Shown here piece by piece: positions 51,197-63,144 of a stretch of DNA of 64,000 bases. Positions within the stretch are counted from its first letter, which is position 1, and each line of letters opens with the position of its first letter. The position numbers and the translations under genes were made by a program. The notes under the pieces were generated by a model, which was given only the letters and a program-made list of their open reading frames with translations, searched no databases and was not told where the DNA came from. The stretch covers positions 62,001 through 126,000 of the forward strand of contig NZ_JAGTXM010000007.1 of assembly GCF_018252635.1 (NCBI RefSeq), written 5' to 3'. The stretch comes from Citrobacter amalonaticus. Its GTDB lineage: Bacteria; Pseudomonadota; Gammaproteobacteria; Enterobacterales; Enterobacteriaceae.

Positions 51197-51568
51197 TTAC
51201 CGACCGGCAAACACCTCTTTGGCGGCGAACAGGCCGTTCAGCGCCGCCGGGAAACCGGCATACACCGCCATCTGCATCATGACCTCTATAATCTCCTCCT
51301 GCGTTAACCCGACATGCAGCGCGGCGGCAATATGTACCTTCAACTGCGGCGTGGCGTTGCCCAGTGCGGTCAGGGCGGCAACGGTGGCGATTTCCCGACT
51401 GCGTAAATCCAGCCCGGGCCGGGAATAAATGTCGCCAAAAGGAAACTCAATCAGATAGCGAGCAAAGTCTGGAGCAATGTCCTTCAGGCTTTCAACGACG
51501 GCATCGCCGCCTTTGCCATCGACCTGCTGCAACATGTTTTGACCGGTGATAAAGCGTTCTGAATGCAT
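51197..51568 (-). CDS. Carboxymuconolactone decarboxylase-family protein
   Basis: A 123-residue all-helical protein of the CMD/AhpD-like family. LDLRSREIATVAALTALGNATPQL near residue 53 and the helix GLTQEEIIEVMMQMAVYAGFPAALNGL near 87 are diagnostic. The CxxC peroxidase motif of AhpD is absent, and the family's conserved His is present in LKVHIAAALHVG. The ATG at 51568 has AGGAAG upstream; the longer open frame runs through the promoter region and was rejected. It is divergent from a LysR regulator 87 bases away, which probably controls it. The reaction is unknown; it is absent from E. coli K-12 at this locus. Confidence 0.86.
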   Translation of the reverse strand: MHSERFITGQNMLQQVDGKGGDAVVESLKDIAPDFARYLIEFPFGDIYSRPGLDLRSREIATVAALTALGNATPQLKVHIAAALHVGLTQEEIIEVMMQMAVYAGFPAALNGLFAAKEVFAGR

Positions 51569-51642
51569 GGTGTCTTCCTCATCTGTTAGGGATGGCGTGA
51601 GGATAGGACGGGTGGAATGATTTGGATAATACCGTTTCCGTG

Positions 51643-51657
51643 ATACCTTTTCGGTAT
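51643..51657. promoter_or_regulatory. LysR-type operator overlapping the regulator start codon
   Basis: ATACC-TTTTC-GGTAT is an inverted repeat with T-N11-A spacing, as expected for LysR-family sites. A related half-site ATACCG lies at 51629-51634. The box overlaps the LysR start codon and lies 75 bases upstream of the divergent gene. Confidence 0.6.
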
Positions 51658-52561
51658 GACAACACCGCCTCTGCACTCTCTGGATATCCGCCTGCTGCGC
51701 TACTTTGCGGTGGTCGCGGAAGAGAACAACATGAGCCGGGCAGCCCTGCGACTGTTTATGTCGCAACCGCCGCTTAGCCGCCATATACGCCAGCTTGAAG
51801 AACGTCTGGGGGTGACGCTGTTTGTCCGTCATACCAAAGGGTTGACGCTGACGAATGAGGGGCTGCGCGTGCTGGAGATCGTGCGTCCACTGCTGGAACT
51901 ACAGGATAAAACCTGGGCGGCCCTGAGTCAGCTTGCGCCAAATGGCGTACCGTCGCTGCGTCTGGGGCTGACGACGGCGTTTGAGCAGGGAGTGTTCGCT
52001 GCGCTGGAAACGCAACTGAATACCCGGGTGGACACCCTGCGTCTGGTACGTAAGGGCTCACCCGATCTGGTGCGTCAGGTACGACGCGGAAAACTGGATG
52101 CTGCCGTGGTAGCGCTGCCGCTGGAGGCCATCGGACTTGCCGTCACGCCGCTCGAGTGGCGCGAGCCGCTCATCGCTGCACTACCTGCCATCTGGTCAGA
52201 GGCTGGCAGTGACGTCCTCTCCCTGAAGGCACTTAATCACCGGCCGCTGTTCTGGTTTAGCCGGGAACGAAACCCGGCCTTCTTCGACGCTACGCGGGCG
52301 CGCTTCCAGAACGCCGGTTACGCTCCCACCTGTCTTGAGGAGCCGCTGGAGCATGACGTTCTGCTGGCGCGGATTGCCCATGGCGATGGTCTGAGCTTAT
52401 TTCCTGCTTCCTTTTCTGCCATTCAGCGTCAGGGCGTGGTTTTTCGTCCACTGAGCGACGGTGAGCTCAGCATTCAGGCGGGGCTGGTGATGCTGCCGGA
52501 GAACGTTGCACGCTTACAGTGGCTGAAAAGCGTGATGCCATCTCTCGGAATGGCGGGCTAA
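51656..52561 (+). CDS. LysR-family transcriptional regulator
   Basis: A 301-residue LysR regulator. The N-terminal HTH spans residues 8-66 (LDIRLLRYFAVVAEENNMSR, SQPPLSRHIRQLEERLGVTLF). The effector domain runs from about 90 to the end (LRLGLTTAFEQGVFAALE near 103, LFWFSRERNPAFF near 198). The start ATG at 51656 gives the HTH at the usual distance from the N-terminus, although no strong ribosome site is visible because a LysR-type operator occupies that position. It is divergent from the CMD-family gene and probably regulates it and itself. The inducer is unknown. Confidence 0.88.
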   Translation: MTTPPLHSLDIRLLRYFAVVAEENNMSRAALRLFMSQPPLSRHIRQLEERLGVTLFVRHTKGLTLTNEGLRVLEIVRPLLELQDKTWAALSQLAPNGVPSLRLGLTTAFEQGVFAALETQLNTRVDTLRLVRKGSPDLVRQVRRGKLDAAVVALPLEAIGLAVTPLEWREPLIAALPAIWSEAGSDVLSLKALNHRPLFWFSRERNPAFFDATRARFQNAGYAPTCLEEPLEHDVLLARIAHGDGLSLFPASFSAIQRQGVVFRPLSDGELSIQAGLVMLPENVARLQWLKSVMPSLGMAG

Positions 52562-52645
52562 CGTGAATTTATTTCATCTTCCCTGACTTTTCCTCATCAT
52601 CAACGATGATTTTTCAGTTGACGTCATCGTGCTTTTCCGTCATTT

Positions 52646-52677
52646 TTACATCTGGACGTCTAAACGGATAGATGTTC
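52646..52677 (+). promoter_or_regulatory. Tandem met boxes upstream of metF
   Basis: Consecutive 8-mers TTACATCT GGACGTCT AAACGGAT AGATGTTC match the MetJ operator pattern and the known E. coli metF array. They lie about 42 bases before the start codon. Confidence 0.88.
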
Positions 52678-52715
52678 ACAACACAACATATAATGACAAG
52701 CGATTGATGAGGTAA

Positions 52716-53609
<894 letters not shown>

Positions 53610-53618
53610 AATGCCTCG

Positions 53619-53640
53619 GCCCTCCCCGGAGGGCTTTTTT
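53619..53640 (+). terminator. Rho-independent terminator of metF
   Basis: GCCCTCC-CC-GGAGGGC is followed by TTTTTT. Confidence 0.93.
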
Positions 53641-53775
53641 ACACCTCATTTTGATCTACATCTCTGTAACTAAAAATATAAAAGGTATCAGCTATCGAAT
53701 CTGTGGATTATTTCGACTATATCTTATCTCTGTAGGTGTATATCGTAATGTAAACACTGTAAAGGGAGCATATAG

Positions 53776-55956
<2,181 letters not shown>

Positions 55957-55981
55957 TCCCGATTCTGACGTAATCTGCACC

Positions 55982-56013
55982 CACATCAGCGACTGCTTGC
56001 AGTCGCTGATGTG
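55982..56013 (+). terminator. Long perfect hairpin after katG
   Basis: CACATCAGCGACTG and CAGTCGCTGATGTG form a perfect 14-bp stem with a CTTG loop, 25 bases after the katG stop. There is no T-run after it, so termination is possible but unproven. It could be an mRNA-stabilising structure or part of yijE regulation. Confidence 0.55.
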
Positions 56014-56064
56014 CATCAGTAGGGGTATAGTGTCCGCAGGAAACGTCAATCTACTGGATCTATC

Positions 56065-56970
56065 ATGTCTGTCTCAGGAAAGGGCAATCCACTGGCAATC
56101 GGTGGTCTTATTTTGCTTACCCTTATCTGGAGCTATAGCTGGATTTTTATGAAGCAGGTCACGAGCTATATCGGCGCGTTCGACTTCACTGCATTACGCT
56201 GTATCTTCGGAGCGTTACTATTATTCATCGTCCTCCTGTTGCGTGGCCGCGGTCTGCGCCCGACGCCGTTTCGGTTTACGCTGGCGATAGCGCTGTTGCA
56301 GACCTGCGGAATGATTGGTTTTGGCCAGTGGGCGCTGGTCAGCGGCGGGGCGGGAAAGGTCGCGATCCTGACCTACACCATGCCGTTCTGGGTCGTCATT
56401 CTGGCGGCGCTGTTCCTGGGTGAACGACTGCGACGCCTGCAATATGTCGCGATCGCTATTGCCGCAGCAGGGCTAGTGCTGGTGCTGCAACCGTGGCAAC
56501 TGAATGTATCCACGCTGAAGAGCGCTCTGCTGGCGATTCTCTCCGGAGTCAGTTGGGGAGCGAGCGCCATTGTCGCTAAACGTCTGTATGTCCGCCATCC
56601 ACGCGTCGATTTGCTGTCATTAACGGCCTGGCAGATGTTGTATGCCGCGCTGGTGATGAGTGCGGTGGCCTGGCGGGTGCCGCAGCGGGAAGTCGACTGG
56701 CAGCCGGTGGTTCTCTGGGCGCTGGGATATAGCGCGATTCTGGCGACGGCGCTGGCCTGGAGTTTGTGGCTGTTTGTCCTGAAGAATTTGCCAGCCAGCA
56801 TTGCCAGCTTAAGCACCCTGGCGGTGCCGGTCTGTAGTGTGCTGTTTTCCTGGTGGTTGCTGGGGGAAAACCCCGGTCCCGTTGAAGGTGGGGGAATCGT
56901 ACTGATCGTGATGGCGCTGGCCATTGTCAGCCGGAAAAAGCGTGAGCGACAGGCAGTCGAACGGGCCTGA
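56065..56970 (+). CDS. yijE: EamA-family transporter YijE (cystine exporter)
   Basis: Inner-membrane DMT/EamA exporter of 301 residues, as in E. coli, where YijE has been reported to export cystine. Two EamA repeats with about ten helices are present. [20 protein letters not shown] near residue 18, [21 protein letters not shown] near 107 and the second-repeat [20 protein letters not shown] near 153 are nearly identical to the E. coli protein. It lies downstream of katG and convergent with gldA. Confidence 0.94.
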   Translation: MSVSGKGNPLAIGGLILLTLIWSYSWIFMKQVTSYIGAFDFTALRCIFGALLLFIVLLLRGRGLRPTPFRFTLAIALLQTCGMIGFGQWALVSGGAGKVAILTYTMPFWVVILAALFLGERLRRLQYVAIAIAAAGLVLVLQPWQLNVSTLKSALLAILSGVSWGASAIVAKRLYVRHPRVDLLSLTAWQMLYAALVMSAVAWRVPQREVDWQPVVLWALGYSAILATALAWSLWLFVLKNLPASIASLSTLAVPVCSVLFSWWLLGENPGPVEGGGIVLIVMALAIVSRKKRERQAVERA

Positions 56971-56982
56971 TGAGATGAGAAA

Positions 56983-57005
56983 CACTCCCGGCCATGCCGG
57001 GAGTG
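56983..57005. terminator. Bidirectional terminator between yijE and gldA
   Basis: CACTCCCGGC-CAT-GCCGGGAGTG is a perfect 10-bp stem between convergent genes. On the minus strand it is followed by TTTCTC. Confidence 0.82.
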
Positions 57006-57014
57006 CAGCGCGGA

Positions 57015-58118
57015 TTATTCCCACTCTTGCAGATAGCGCTGACCGTACTGGTCGGCAACCAACAGCGCGGCATAAACCTGATCCGGCGTTATGCCGCCAG
57101 GCATGTTGTGCATGGTTTCACCTTCCGCACAGGAGGCTTCCGCCACGATACGCATCTTCGCCGGGATATCCTGTTTAATATCCAGTTGCGCCAGCGTAAT
57201 CGGCAGACCGACGGAGTGGCACAGCGCGGCAACGGTCTCAATCTCTTCAACCGGCGCGTTTTCCAGAATCAGCTGAGTCAGCGTACCAAACGCCACTTTT
57301 TCACCGTGGTAGTAGTGGTGCGCATCCGGGATTGCTGTCAGACCGTTGTGAACCGCGTGTGCGGCAGCCAGACCGCCGCTTTCAAAGCCGACGCCGCTCA
57401 GATAGGTATTGGCCTCAATCACGCGCTCAAGCGCCGGAGTCACGACGTGCTGCTCGGCGGCGAGCATCGCTTTTTCACCCTCTTCGAGGAGCGTGTTGTA
57501 GCACAGTTCAGCCAGCGCCAGTGCCGCCTGAGTGCATTGGCCGCCCGCCATAGTGATCGCGCCGCTGCGTGAACAGGCGCGAGCTTCAAACCAGGTTGCC
57601 AGCGCATCACCAATCCCTGCGGCTAACAGACGCGCCGGAGCACCGGCAACGATTTTGGTGTCAACGATAACCATATGCGGGTTATGCGGTAACAGCAGAT
57701 AACGATCAAATTCACCGGCATCGGTGTAGATAACGGAAAGGGCACTACATGGCGCATCGGTTGAGGCGATGGTCGGCGCGATCGCCACAGGCAGGTTCAT
57801 AAAGTGGGCAAGGGCTTTCGCGGTATCCAGCGTTTTACCGCCGCCGATGCCGAGCACGGCGCCACATTGTGCGTTTTCCGCCACGCTGCGCAGACGGTCG
57901 ATCTCGTTTTGCGAGCATTCACCGCCAAATGGCGCAACTTCCAGCGTCAGCCCTGCATTTTTAAAGCTTTCTTCCAGTTCGCCCTGAGCGAAACCGAGAA
58001 CAAATTTGTCGCCGACAACCAGCCAACGTTCAGCCAACGGCTTGAGGTATTCGCCAAGACGAGTGATGACATCTGCACCCTGGATGTACTTACCAGGTGA
58101 TTGAATAATGCGATCCAT
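57015..58118 (-). CDS. gldA: Glycerol dehydrogenase
   Basis: NAD+- and Zn-dependent glycerol dehydrogenase that interconverts glycerol and dihydroxyacetone. It has 367 residues, as in E. coli. The NAD-binding [15 protein letters not shown] lies near residue 90 and [11 protein letters not shown] near 115. The zinc ligands are Asp171 ([11 protein letters not shown]), His254 (AHAVHNG) and His271 ([10 protein letters not shown]). It is the last gene of ptsA-fsaB-gldA, 12 bases after fsaB. It may work with FsaB and GlpK on dihydroxyacetone and glycerol. Confidence 0.98.
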   Translation of the reverse strand: MDRIIQSPGKYIQGADVITRLGEYLKPLAERWLVVGDKFVLGFAQGELEESFKNAGLTLEVAPFGGECSQNEIDRLRSVAENAQCGAVLGIGGGKTLDTAKALAHFMNLPVAIAPTIASTDAPCSALSVIYTDAGEFDRYLLLPHNPHMVIVDTKIVAGAPARLLAAGIGDALATWFEARACSRSGAITMAGGQCTQAALALAELCYNTLLEEGEKAMLAAEQHVVTPALERVIEANTYLSGVGFESGGLAAAHAVHNGLTAIPDAHHYYHGEKVAFGTLTQLILENAPVEEIETVAALCHSVGLPITLAQLDIKQDIPAKMRIVAEASCAEGETMHNMPGGITPDQVYAALLVADQYGQRYLQEWE

Positions 58119-58130
58119 ACTTTATCTCCC

Positions 58131-58793
58131 TTACAGGTTGATGTTACCGAATGCGTTTTTCCAGTCTTGCTCAAACTTCTCAACAGCCGACTGTACCGCA
58201 GGGGTATTGAGCATTTGTTGCGCTACATCTAAAGGAAGGGTGATCGCTTCACAACCCGCCAGTAGACAATCCAGCGCCTGGCGCGGGGTTTTGAAACTGG
58301 CAGCCAGCACTTTGCTTTTTGGCGCATGACGTTCCAGTAGCGTCTGTAATTCCTGAACGGTGCGGATACCGTCCCCGCCCTGGGCATCAACACGATTGAC
58401 ATAAGGCGCGACATATTTCGCCCCCGCCAGTGCGGCAAGCAGTCCCTGAGACGCGCTGTACACCGCGGTTCCCAGGGTGACTATGCCCTCTTTTTTCAAC
58501 TGTTTGATGGCGACCAGTCCTTCAGAGGTGACCGGGATTTTCACCACAATTCCCGGAACGGCATTGTTCAGCCGTTTAGCTTCGTTCACCATTCCCTGCG
58601 CATCGCGACTCATGGTCTGGGCAAACAGAACGCCGTTTTCGCCAATCACCTTTTGCAGACGCGGCAGAACATCCCAGATGGATTCTTTGCTTGCCGCGAC
58701 AATACTCGGGTTGGTCGTCACCCCGGCGATTGGGAAGATGCGGGCCAGACGTTCGACTTCCGCCACGTTGGCGCTATCCAGATACAGTTCCAT
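58131..58793 (-). CDS. fsaB: Fructose-6-phosphate aldolase 2
   Basis: Transaldolase-like enzyme that cleaves fructose 6-phosphate to dihydroxyacetone and glyceraldehyde 3-phosphate. It has 220 residues, as in E. coli FsaB (TalC). The Schiff-base Lys85 lies in [25 protein letters not shown] near residue 24 and [12 protein letters not shown] near 131 are conserved. It is the middle gene of ptsA-fsaB-gldA, spaced 11 and 12 bases from its neighbours. Its product dihydroxyacetone is a GldA substrate. Confidence 0.97.
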   Translation of the reverse strand: MELYLDSANVAEVERLARIFPIAGVTTNPSIVAASKESIWDVLPRLQKVIGENGVLFAQTMSRDAQGMVNEAKRLNNAVPGIVVKIPVTSEGLVAIKQLKKEGIVTLGTAVYSASQGLLAALAGAKYVAPYVNRVDAQGGDGIRTVQELQTLLERHAPKSKVLAASFKTPRQALDCLLAGCEAITLPLDVAQQMLNTPAVQSAVEKFEQDWKNAFGNINL

Positions 58794-58804
58794 TTTGCTT
58801 CCTC

Positions 58805-61306
58805 TTAAAGTTCAAGCTCATGTTGCAGCAGGTTGGCAATCGCGTCGGCAGACGCGGCATTCACCAGCGCATTGCGAAATTCTTCGTGCATAATGCGACG
58901 GGCCAGGCGCGAGAAGATACGCATGTGCTGGTCCCCCGCAGCGTGTTTATTGAGCGTCAGCATAATGATGAACTGCGCCTCATCATCTCCCCAGCGGACG
59001 GGCGCTTTCAGGCGCGCGACGCTTATCGTGGACTGCTCAATATGTTCAGATTTGCTGTGCGGAATAGCGAAGCTAAAGCCCAGCCCCGTAGAGAACACCG
59101 CCTCGCGCGCCCACAGATCGGCTTCCAGTTTGCGGGGGTAGCGGCAGCGGCTGGCGAGCAGTAGGTTGTCGGTCATCCCTTTGATCACCTCTTCTTTGCT
59201 GCGCCAGTCGCTGTCGAGGGTGATGCACTGGGCGGTGACCAGCGGGGCGTCCTGCTGCGTCATGCGGAACTGCGCCAGCAGATGCTCCACTTCCAGCGAC
59301 GTGCGACAGGCCATCGCCTGATTCAGCAACTGTCGGCAGGCGCGACTGTCGAGTTGTGCCATTCGCGCTTTGGCGGCAGGAATGGAGGGCGCGCTCATGC
59401 TGATTTCATCCAGTCCCAGCCCGACCAGCAGCGGCAGAACGGAGCCTTTTGCCCCGAGTTCGCCACACAGGCCGATCCATTTCCCCTGACGATGGACCGC
59501 CTGCACCGCGAAATCCAGCGCTCGCAGGAAGGCCGGGTTCAGGCTGTTGTAGTGGCGAGTGACTTTGGCGTTATCGCGGTCAACAGCCAGCAGGTATTGC
59601 GTCAGGTCGTTACTGCCAATGCTAAAGAAATCAATCTCTTCACAACACTGATCGATAATGAACATCACTGACGGGACTTCCAGCATAATGCCGAGCGGGA
59701 TCTTCTCATCAAACGGGATCTGCTCATTGCGCAGTTGCTGTTTGGCTTCCGACAGTTTCTCTTTCACCCACAGGATCTCTTCCATCGAGGAGATCATCGG
59801 GATCATAATTTTCAGGCTACCGTGCGCCGATGCGCGCAGGATCGACCGTAGCTGGGTGGTAAACAGCGCAGCGTACTCTTCATAGATACGCACGGCGCGA
59901 TAGCCGAGGAACGGGTTGGCTTCAGCAGGAATATTCAGGTAATCAACGGGCTTATCGCCGCCGATATCCATCGTGCGCACAATAATGCTACGCCCCTGTG
60001 CGGATTCCAGTGCCTGGCAAAAAATGTTGTACAGCTCGTTCTCTCCTGGCGCGCTGATCCGGTCCATATACAGCATTTCGGTACGGAACAGGCCAACCGC
60101 CTCCGCGCCGTTGCCGAATGCCGCCTGCGCTTCCACGGAGTGGGCGATGTTGGCGGCAACTTCCATACGGATACCATCGGCCGTGCGCGCTTCCTGGGTC
60201 AGCCAGACGCGCTGTTGTTCGCGTAGCGCCTCAAGCACGCGGGCTTCCTGCTGATAGTAACGGCTGACGGGTTCGTCAGGTGCGACCACCACTGCCCCTG
60301 CATTGCCGTCGATATAGACCTCTTGCTGCAGCCACGGGGTTAAGGCGTCAATCGCGACGCCGACCAGGGTGGGAATGTTGAATGAACGAGCAAGAATCAC
60401 GGTGTGTGAAGTTGTACCGCCGCTTTTCAGCAGCAGCCCTTTGAGGAACGTTTTGTCCAGTTCCAGGAACTGGCTGGGCGTCAACTCATCCGCCATGCAG
60501 ATGGTAGGTTGGGTTAGCTTTCCGGGGGCCGGAAAGCGTTTTTCGCCGTAGATGTGTTGCAACAACTGGAAGCAGACGTCGCGCACGTCCAGCGCGCGTT
60601 CCTGCAAATAGCTGCTGCTGGAACGGGCAAACTCATCGCAGAAATGGTTGGCACTGTCGACAATCGCCTGCGCGCAGCTTAAGCCACGAGAAACGCCTGC
60701 CAGCAGATGCTGACGCAAGGAGGTATCGCCTGCCAGCGAGCGGTGGGCTTCCAGAATAGCGCTGGTGGCGCCGTCACTGTCGAGTAAACGAAACGCAATG
60801 TTTTTCACGAGGAGCGTTAAGCCGCGATCCAGCGCCGACTGCTCGCTTTCCACATCGCTTGCCACCGGAAGGTCGCCGAGCGCGTTGAGATCCAGCGAAG
60901 AGAGAAGCGTCAGGATACCGCCCGCGCTGCCACTGCAAACGCTACGGGCGCGAAAAAGCCGCGGATTCAGGTGCGTTAACGAGGCCGGCAGCGGTTCTAA
61001 TTCGCTGTTATTGACCTCTGCCAGCGGAGCATCGCAGTGGGGGAACTCGTCGCGCAGCCACTGGCTCAGGCGCTGATGGGCATCGGCTTCATCCGCTCCT
61101 GTAATCAGCAACTGGCAATGGTCGCCGGCCAGCGTATCTGTGCCAATCAGCGCCAGTGCGCTCTTGGCGTTGCCCTTACGATCGGTTCGCAGGTTGTGCC
61201 ACTCAATGTGTGAAGTAAAGGTGTTACACAGTGTCTCAACATGGCTTGCCGGGCGTGCATGGACGCCATTGGGCAGCTCACAGGTAAATTCCACAATCAG
61301 GGCCAT
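58805..61306 (-). CDS. ptsA: Multiphosphoryl transfer protein PtsA (HPr-EI-EIIA fusion)
   Basis: Fused PTS phosphotransferase of 833 residues, as in E. coli PtsA. The N-terminal HPr-like domain has the phosphorylated His16 in [14 protein letters not shown]. The central Enzyme I domain carries [22 protein letters not shown] near residue 290 and the PEP-binding [16 protein letters not shown] near 555. The C-terminal EIIA-Fru domain has the phospho-His in [13 protein letters not shown] near 745. It probably passes phosphate from PEP to the Frw EIIB/EIIC encoded divergently. It is the first gene of ptsA-fsaB-gldA. Confidence 0.97.
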   Translation of the reverse strand: MALIVEFTCELPNGVHARPASHVETLCNTFTSHIEWHNLRTDRKGNAKSALALIGTDTLAGDHCQLLITGADEADAHQRLSQWLRDEFPHCDAPLAEVNNSELEPLPASLTHLNPRLFRARSVCSGSAGGILTLLSSLDLNALGDLPVASDVESEQSALDRGLTLLVKNIAFRLLDSDGATSAILEAHRSLAGDTSLRQHLLAGVSRGLSCAQAIVDSANHFCDEFARSSSSYLQERALDVRDVCFQLLQHIYGEKRFPAPGKLTQPTICMADELTPSQFLELDKTFLKGLLLKSGGTTSHTVILARSFNIPTLVGVAIDALTPWLQQEVYIDGNAGAVVVAPDEPVSRYYQQEARVLEALREQQRVWLTQEARTADGIRMEVAANIAHSVEAQAAFGNGAEAVGLFRTEMLYMDRISAPGENELYNIFCQALESAQGRSIIVRTMDIGGDKPVDYLNIPAEANPFLGYRAVRIYEEYAALFTTQLRSILRASAHGSLKIMIPMISSMEEILWVKEKLSEAKQQLRNEQIPFDEKIPLGIMLEVPSVMFIIDQCCEEIDFFSIGSNDLTQYLLAVDRDNAKVTRHYNSLNPAFLRALDFAVQAVHRQGKWIGLCGELGAKGSVLPLLVGLGLDEISMSAPSIPAAKARMAQLDSRACRQLLNQAMACRTSLEVEHLLAQFRMTQQDAPLVTAQCITLDSDWRSKEEVIKGMTDNLLLASRCRYPRKLEADLWAREAVFSTGLGFSFAIPHSKSEHIEQSTISVARLKAPVRWGDDEAQFIIMLTLNKHAAGDQHMRIFSRLARRIMHEEFRNALVNAASADAIANLLQHELEL

Positions 61307-61614
61307 TGCCTCTCTCCCATAACGGTTTTCTGCCTACAGGATAAAAGGCCTTGCTTGTTCGCTGCCATGTGACAATTCTGCCAAAAACTGGACAAATGTA
61401 ATGTAAGGCGGAAAGTGGGAGATAGTTCACAACTCCTCGTGGTGTCCATGAATTCTCTTATTCCTCAACTTATGAGGCGGATCTCATTTTTGTACTGACA
61501 TTACAAAAATCCAGTAAATGGCCTTTTTATCCACTGTCTGCGCCCTTGCGGATTGCCTATTGTTTGCCACAACAACGTTATGGACATGGGCAAACACCTG
61601 CCCGGGAGCGACTT
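61307..61614. promoter_or_regulatory. Divergent control region between ptsA and frwC
   Basis: This 308-base gap separates two divergent operons. CCTCA-ACTTA-TGAGG near 61466-61480 is a short inverted repeat, and AT-rich stretches could be promoters. No clear CRP, Cra or terminator sequence was found by eye, and no short gene. Confidence 0.4.
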
Positions 61615-62694
61615 ATGAATGAGTTGGTACAAATCCTGAAAAATACCCGTCAGCATTTGATGACGGGGGTGTCGCATATGATCCCCTTTGTGGTCGCGGG
61701 CGGCATATTACTGGCGGTCTCCGTCATGCTGTATGGCAAAGGCGCAGTGCCAGATGCCGCGACCGATCCGAATCTCAAAAAGCTGTTTGATATCGGTGTG
61801 GCCGGGCTGACGCTAATGGTGCCTTTCCTCGCGGCGTACATCGGTTATTCCATTGCCGAACGCTCCGCGCTGGCGCCCTGTGCAATTGGTGCCTGGGTGG
61901 GTAATAGCTTCGGCGCCGGATTCTTTGGGGCGCTGATTGCCGGGATTATCGGCGGTATTGTCGTGCACTACATGAAAAAAATTCCGGTCCATAAGGTGCT
62001 GCGCTCCGTGATGCCCATCTTCGTGATTCCTATCGTCGGGACCTTTATTACGGCGGGCATCATGATGTGGGGGCTGGGCGAACCCGTAGGCGCACTGACC
62101 TCCAGCCTGACCCAGTGGCTACAGGGCATGCAGCAGGGCAGTATCGTGATGTTGGCCGTGATTATGGGGCTGATGCTGGCCTTTGACATGGGGGGGCCGA
62201 TCAACAAAGTTGCCTACGCCTTTATGCTGATTTGTGTGGCGCAAGGGGTTTACACCGTGGTGGCCATTGCGGCTGTTGGGATCTGCGTGCCGCCGCTGGG
62301 TCTGGGGCTGGCGACGCTGGTAGGGCGTAAAAACTTCTCTTCTGAAGAGCGCGAAGCCGGTAAAGCTGCGCTGGTGATGGGCTGTGTGGGCGTTACCGAA
62401 GGGGCGATTCCTTTCGCCGCCGCTGACCCGCTGCGCGTCATTCCTTCCATCATGCTGGGCTCGGCCTGTGGCGCGGTCACTGCGGCGCTGTTTGGTGCGC
62501 AGTGTTACGCCGGTTGGGGTGGACTGATTGTTCTGCCGGTAGTTGAAGGCAAGCTGGGCTATGTCGCCGCAGTGGCGGTGGGTGCGGTGGTTACCGCGGT
62601 TTGCGTGAACGTGCTGAAAAGTCTGGCGCGGAAGAATGTCTCTCAGACCGACGAGAAAGAAGACGATCTGGATTTAGATTTTGAAATTAATTAA
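61615..62694 (+). CDS. frwC: PTS system fructose-like EIIC component FrwC
   Basis: Membrane permease subunit of a fructose-type PTS. It has 359 residues, as in E. coli FrwC. It is hydrophobic with about nine to ten helices; GVSHMIPFVVAGGILLAVSV near residue 18, GLMLAFDMGGPINKVAYAF near 185 and GVTEGAIPFAAADPLRVIPS near 263 are the EIIC-Fru signature regions. The ATG at 61615 has GGGAG upstream; 23 upstream codons in frame were rejected. It is the first gene of frwC-frwB-pflD, divergent from ptsA. The sugar is not established. Confidence 0.95.
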   Translation: MNELVQILKNTRQHLMTGVSHMIPFVVAGGILLAVSVMLYGKGAVPDAATDPNLKKLFDIGVAGLTLMVPFLAAYIGYSIAERSALAPCAIGAWVGNSFGAGFFGALIAGIIGGIVVHYMKKIPVHKVLRSVMPIFVIPIVGTFITAGIMMWGLGEPVGALTSSLTQWLQGMQQGSIVMLAVIMGLMLAFDMGGPINKVAYAFMLICVAQGVYTVVAIAAVGICVPPLGLGLATLVGRKNFSSEEREAGKAALVMGCVGVTEGAIPFAAADPLRVIPSIMLGSACGAVTAALFGAQCYAGWGGLIVLPVVEGKLGYVAAVAVGAVVTAVCVNVLKSLARKNVSQTDEKEDDLDLDFEIN

Positions 62695-62709
62695 GTGAGG
62701 AGTGGCGTC

Positions 62710-63030
62710 ATGACGAAAATTATTGCAGTAACCGCATGTCCTTCAGGTGTTGCCCATACCTATATGGCCGCCGAAGCGCTGGAAAGCGCAGCCAAAGCAA
62801 AAGGCTGGGACGTAAAAGTTGAGACGCAGGGCTCGATTGGTCTGGAAAATGAACTGACACCCGCTGATGTGGCGCAGGCAGATATCGTCATTCTGACCAA
62901 AGATATCGGCATCAAATTTGAGGAGCGTTTTGCAGGTAAAACCATCGTGCGCGTCAACATCAGCGATGCAGTGAAACGCGCTGACGCGATCATGAACAAG
63001 ATTGGTGCCCATCTGGCGCAGACTGCGTAA
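62710..63030 (+). CDS. frwB: PTS system fructose-like EIIB component FrwB
   Basis: Cytosolic EIIB phosphocarrier of 106 residues, as in E. coli FrwB. The active-site cysteine is in VTACPSGVAHTYMAAEAL (Cys near residue 10). ILTKDIGIKFEERFAGK near 63 is conserved. The ATG at 62710 has GAGGAG upstream, 15 bases after frwC. It accepts phosphate from an EIIA (probably that of PtsA) and passes it to sugar bound by FrwC. Confidence 0.96.
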   Translation: MTKIIAVTACPSGVAHTYMAAEALESAAKAKGWDVKVETQGSIGLENELTPADVAQADIVILTKDIGIKFEERFAGKTIVRVNISDAVKRADAIMNKIGAHLAQTA

Positions 63031-63041
63031 CCGTTTTGTTT

Positions 63042-63119
63042 GCCGGATGGCGCTTCGCTTATCCGGCCTACGATGTTAACACCTGTAGGCCGGATAAGGT
63101 GTTCACGCCGCCATCCGGC
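63042..63119. repeat. REP/BIME palindromic element between frwB and pflD
   Basis: GCCGGATGGCGCTTCGCTTATCCGGCC in outline and its inverse (GTAGGCCGGATAAGG...CCGCCATCCGGC) fill the gap between the two genes. It may lower or stabilise different parts of the operon transcript. Confidence 0.87.
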
Positions 63120-63144
63120 AACAGGCTTTCTACAGGAGTCCCTC

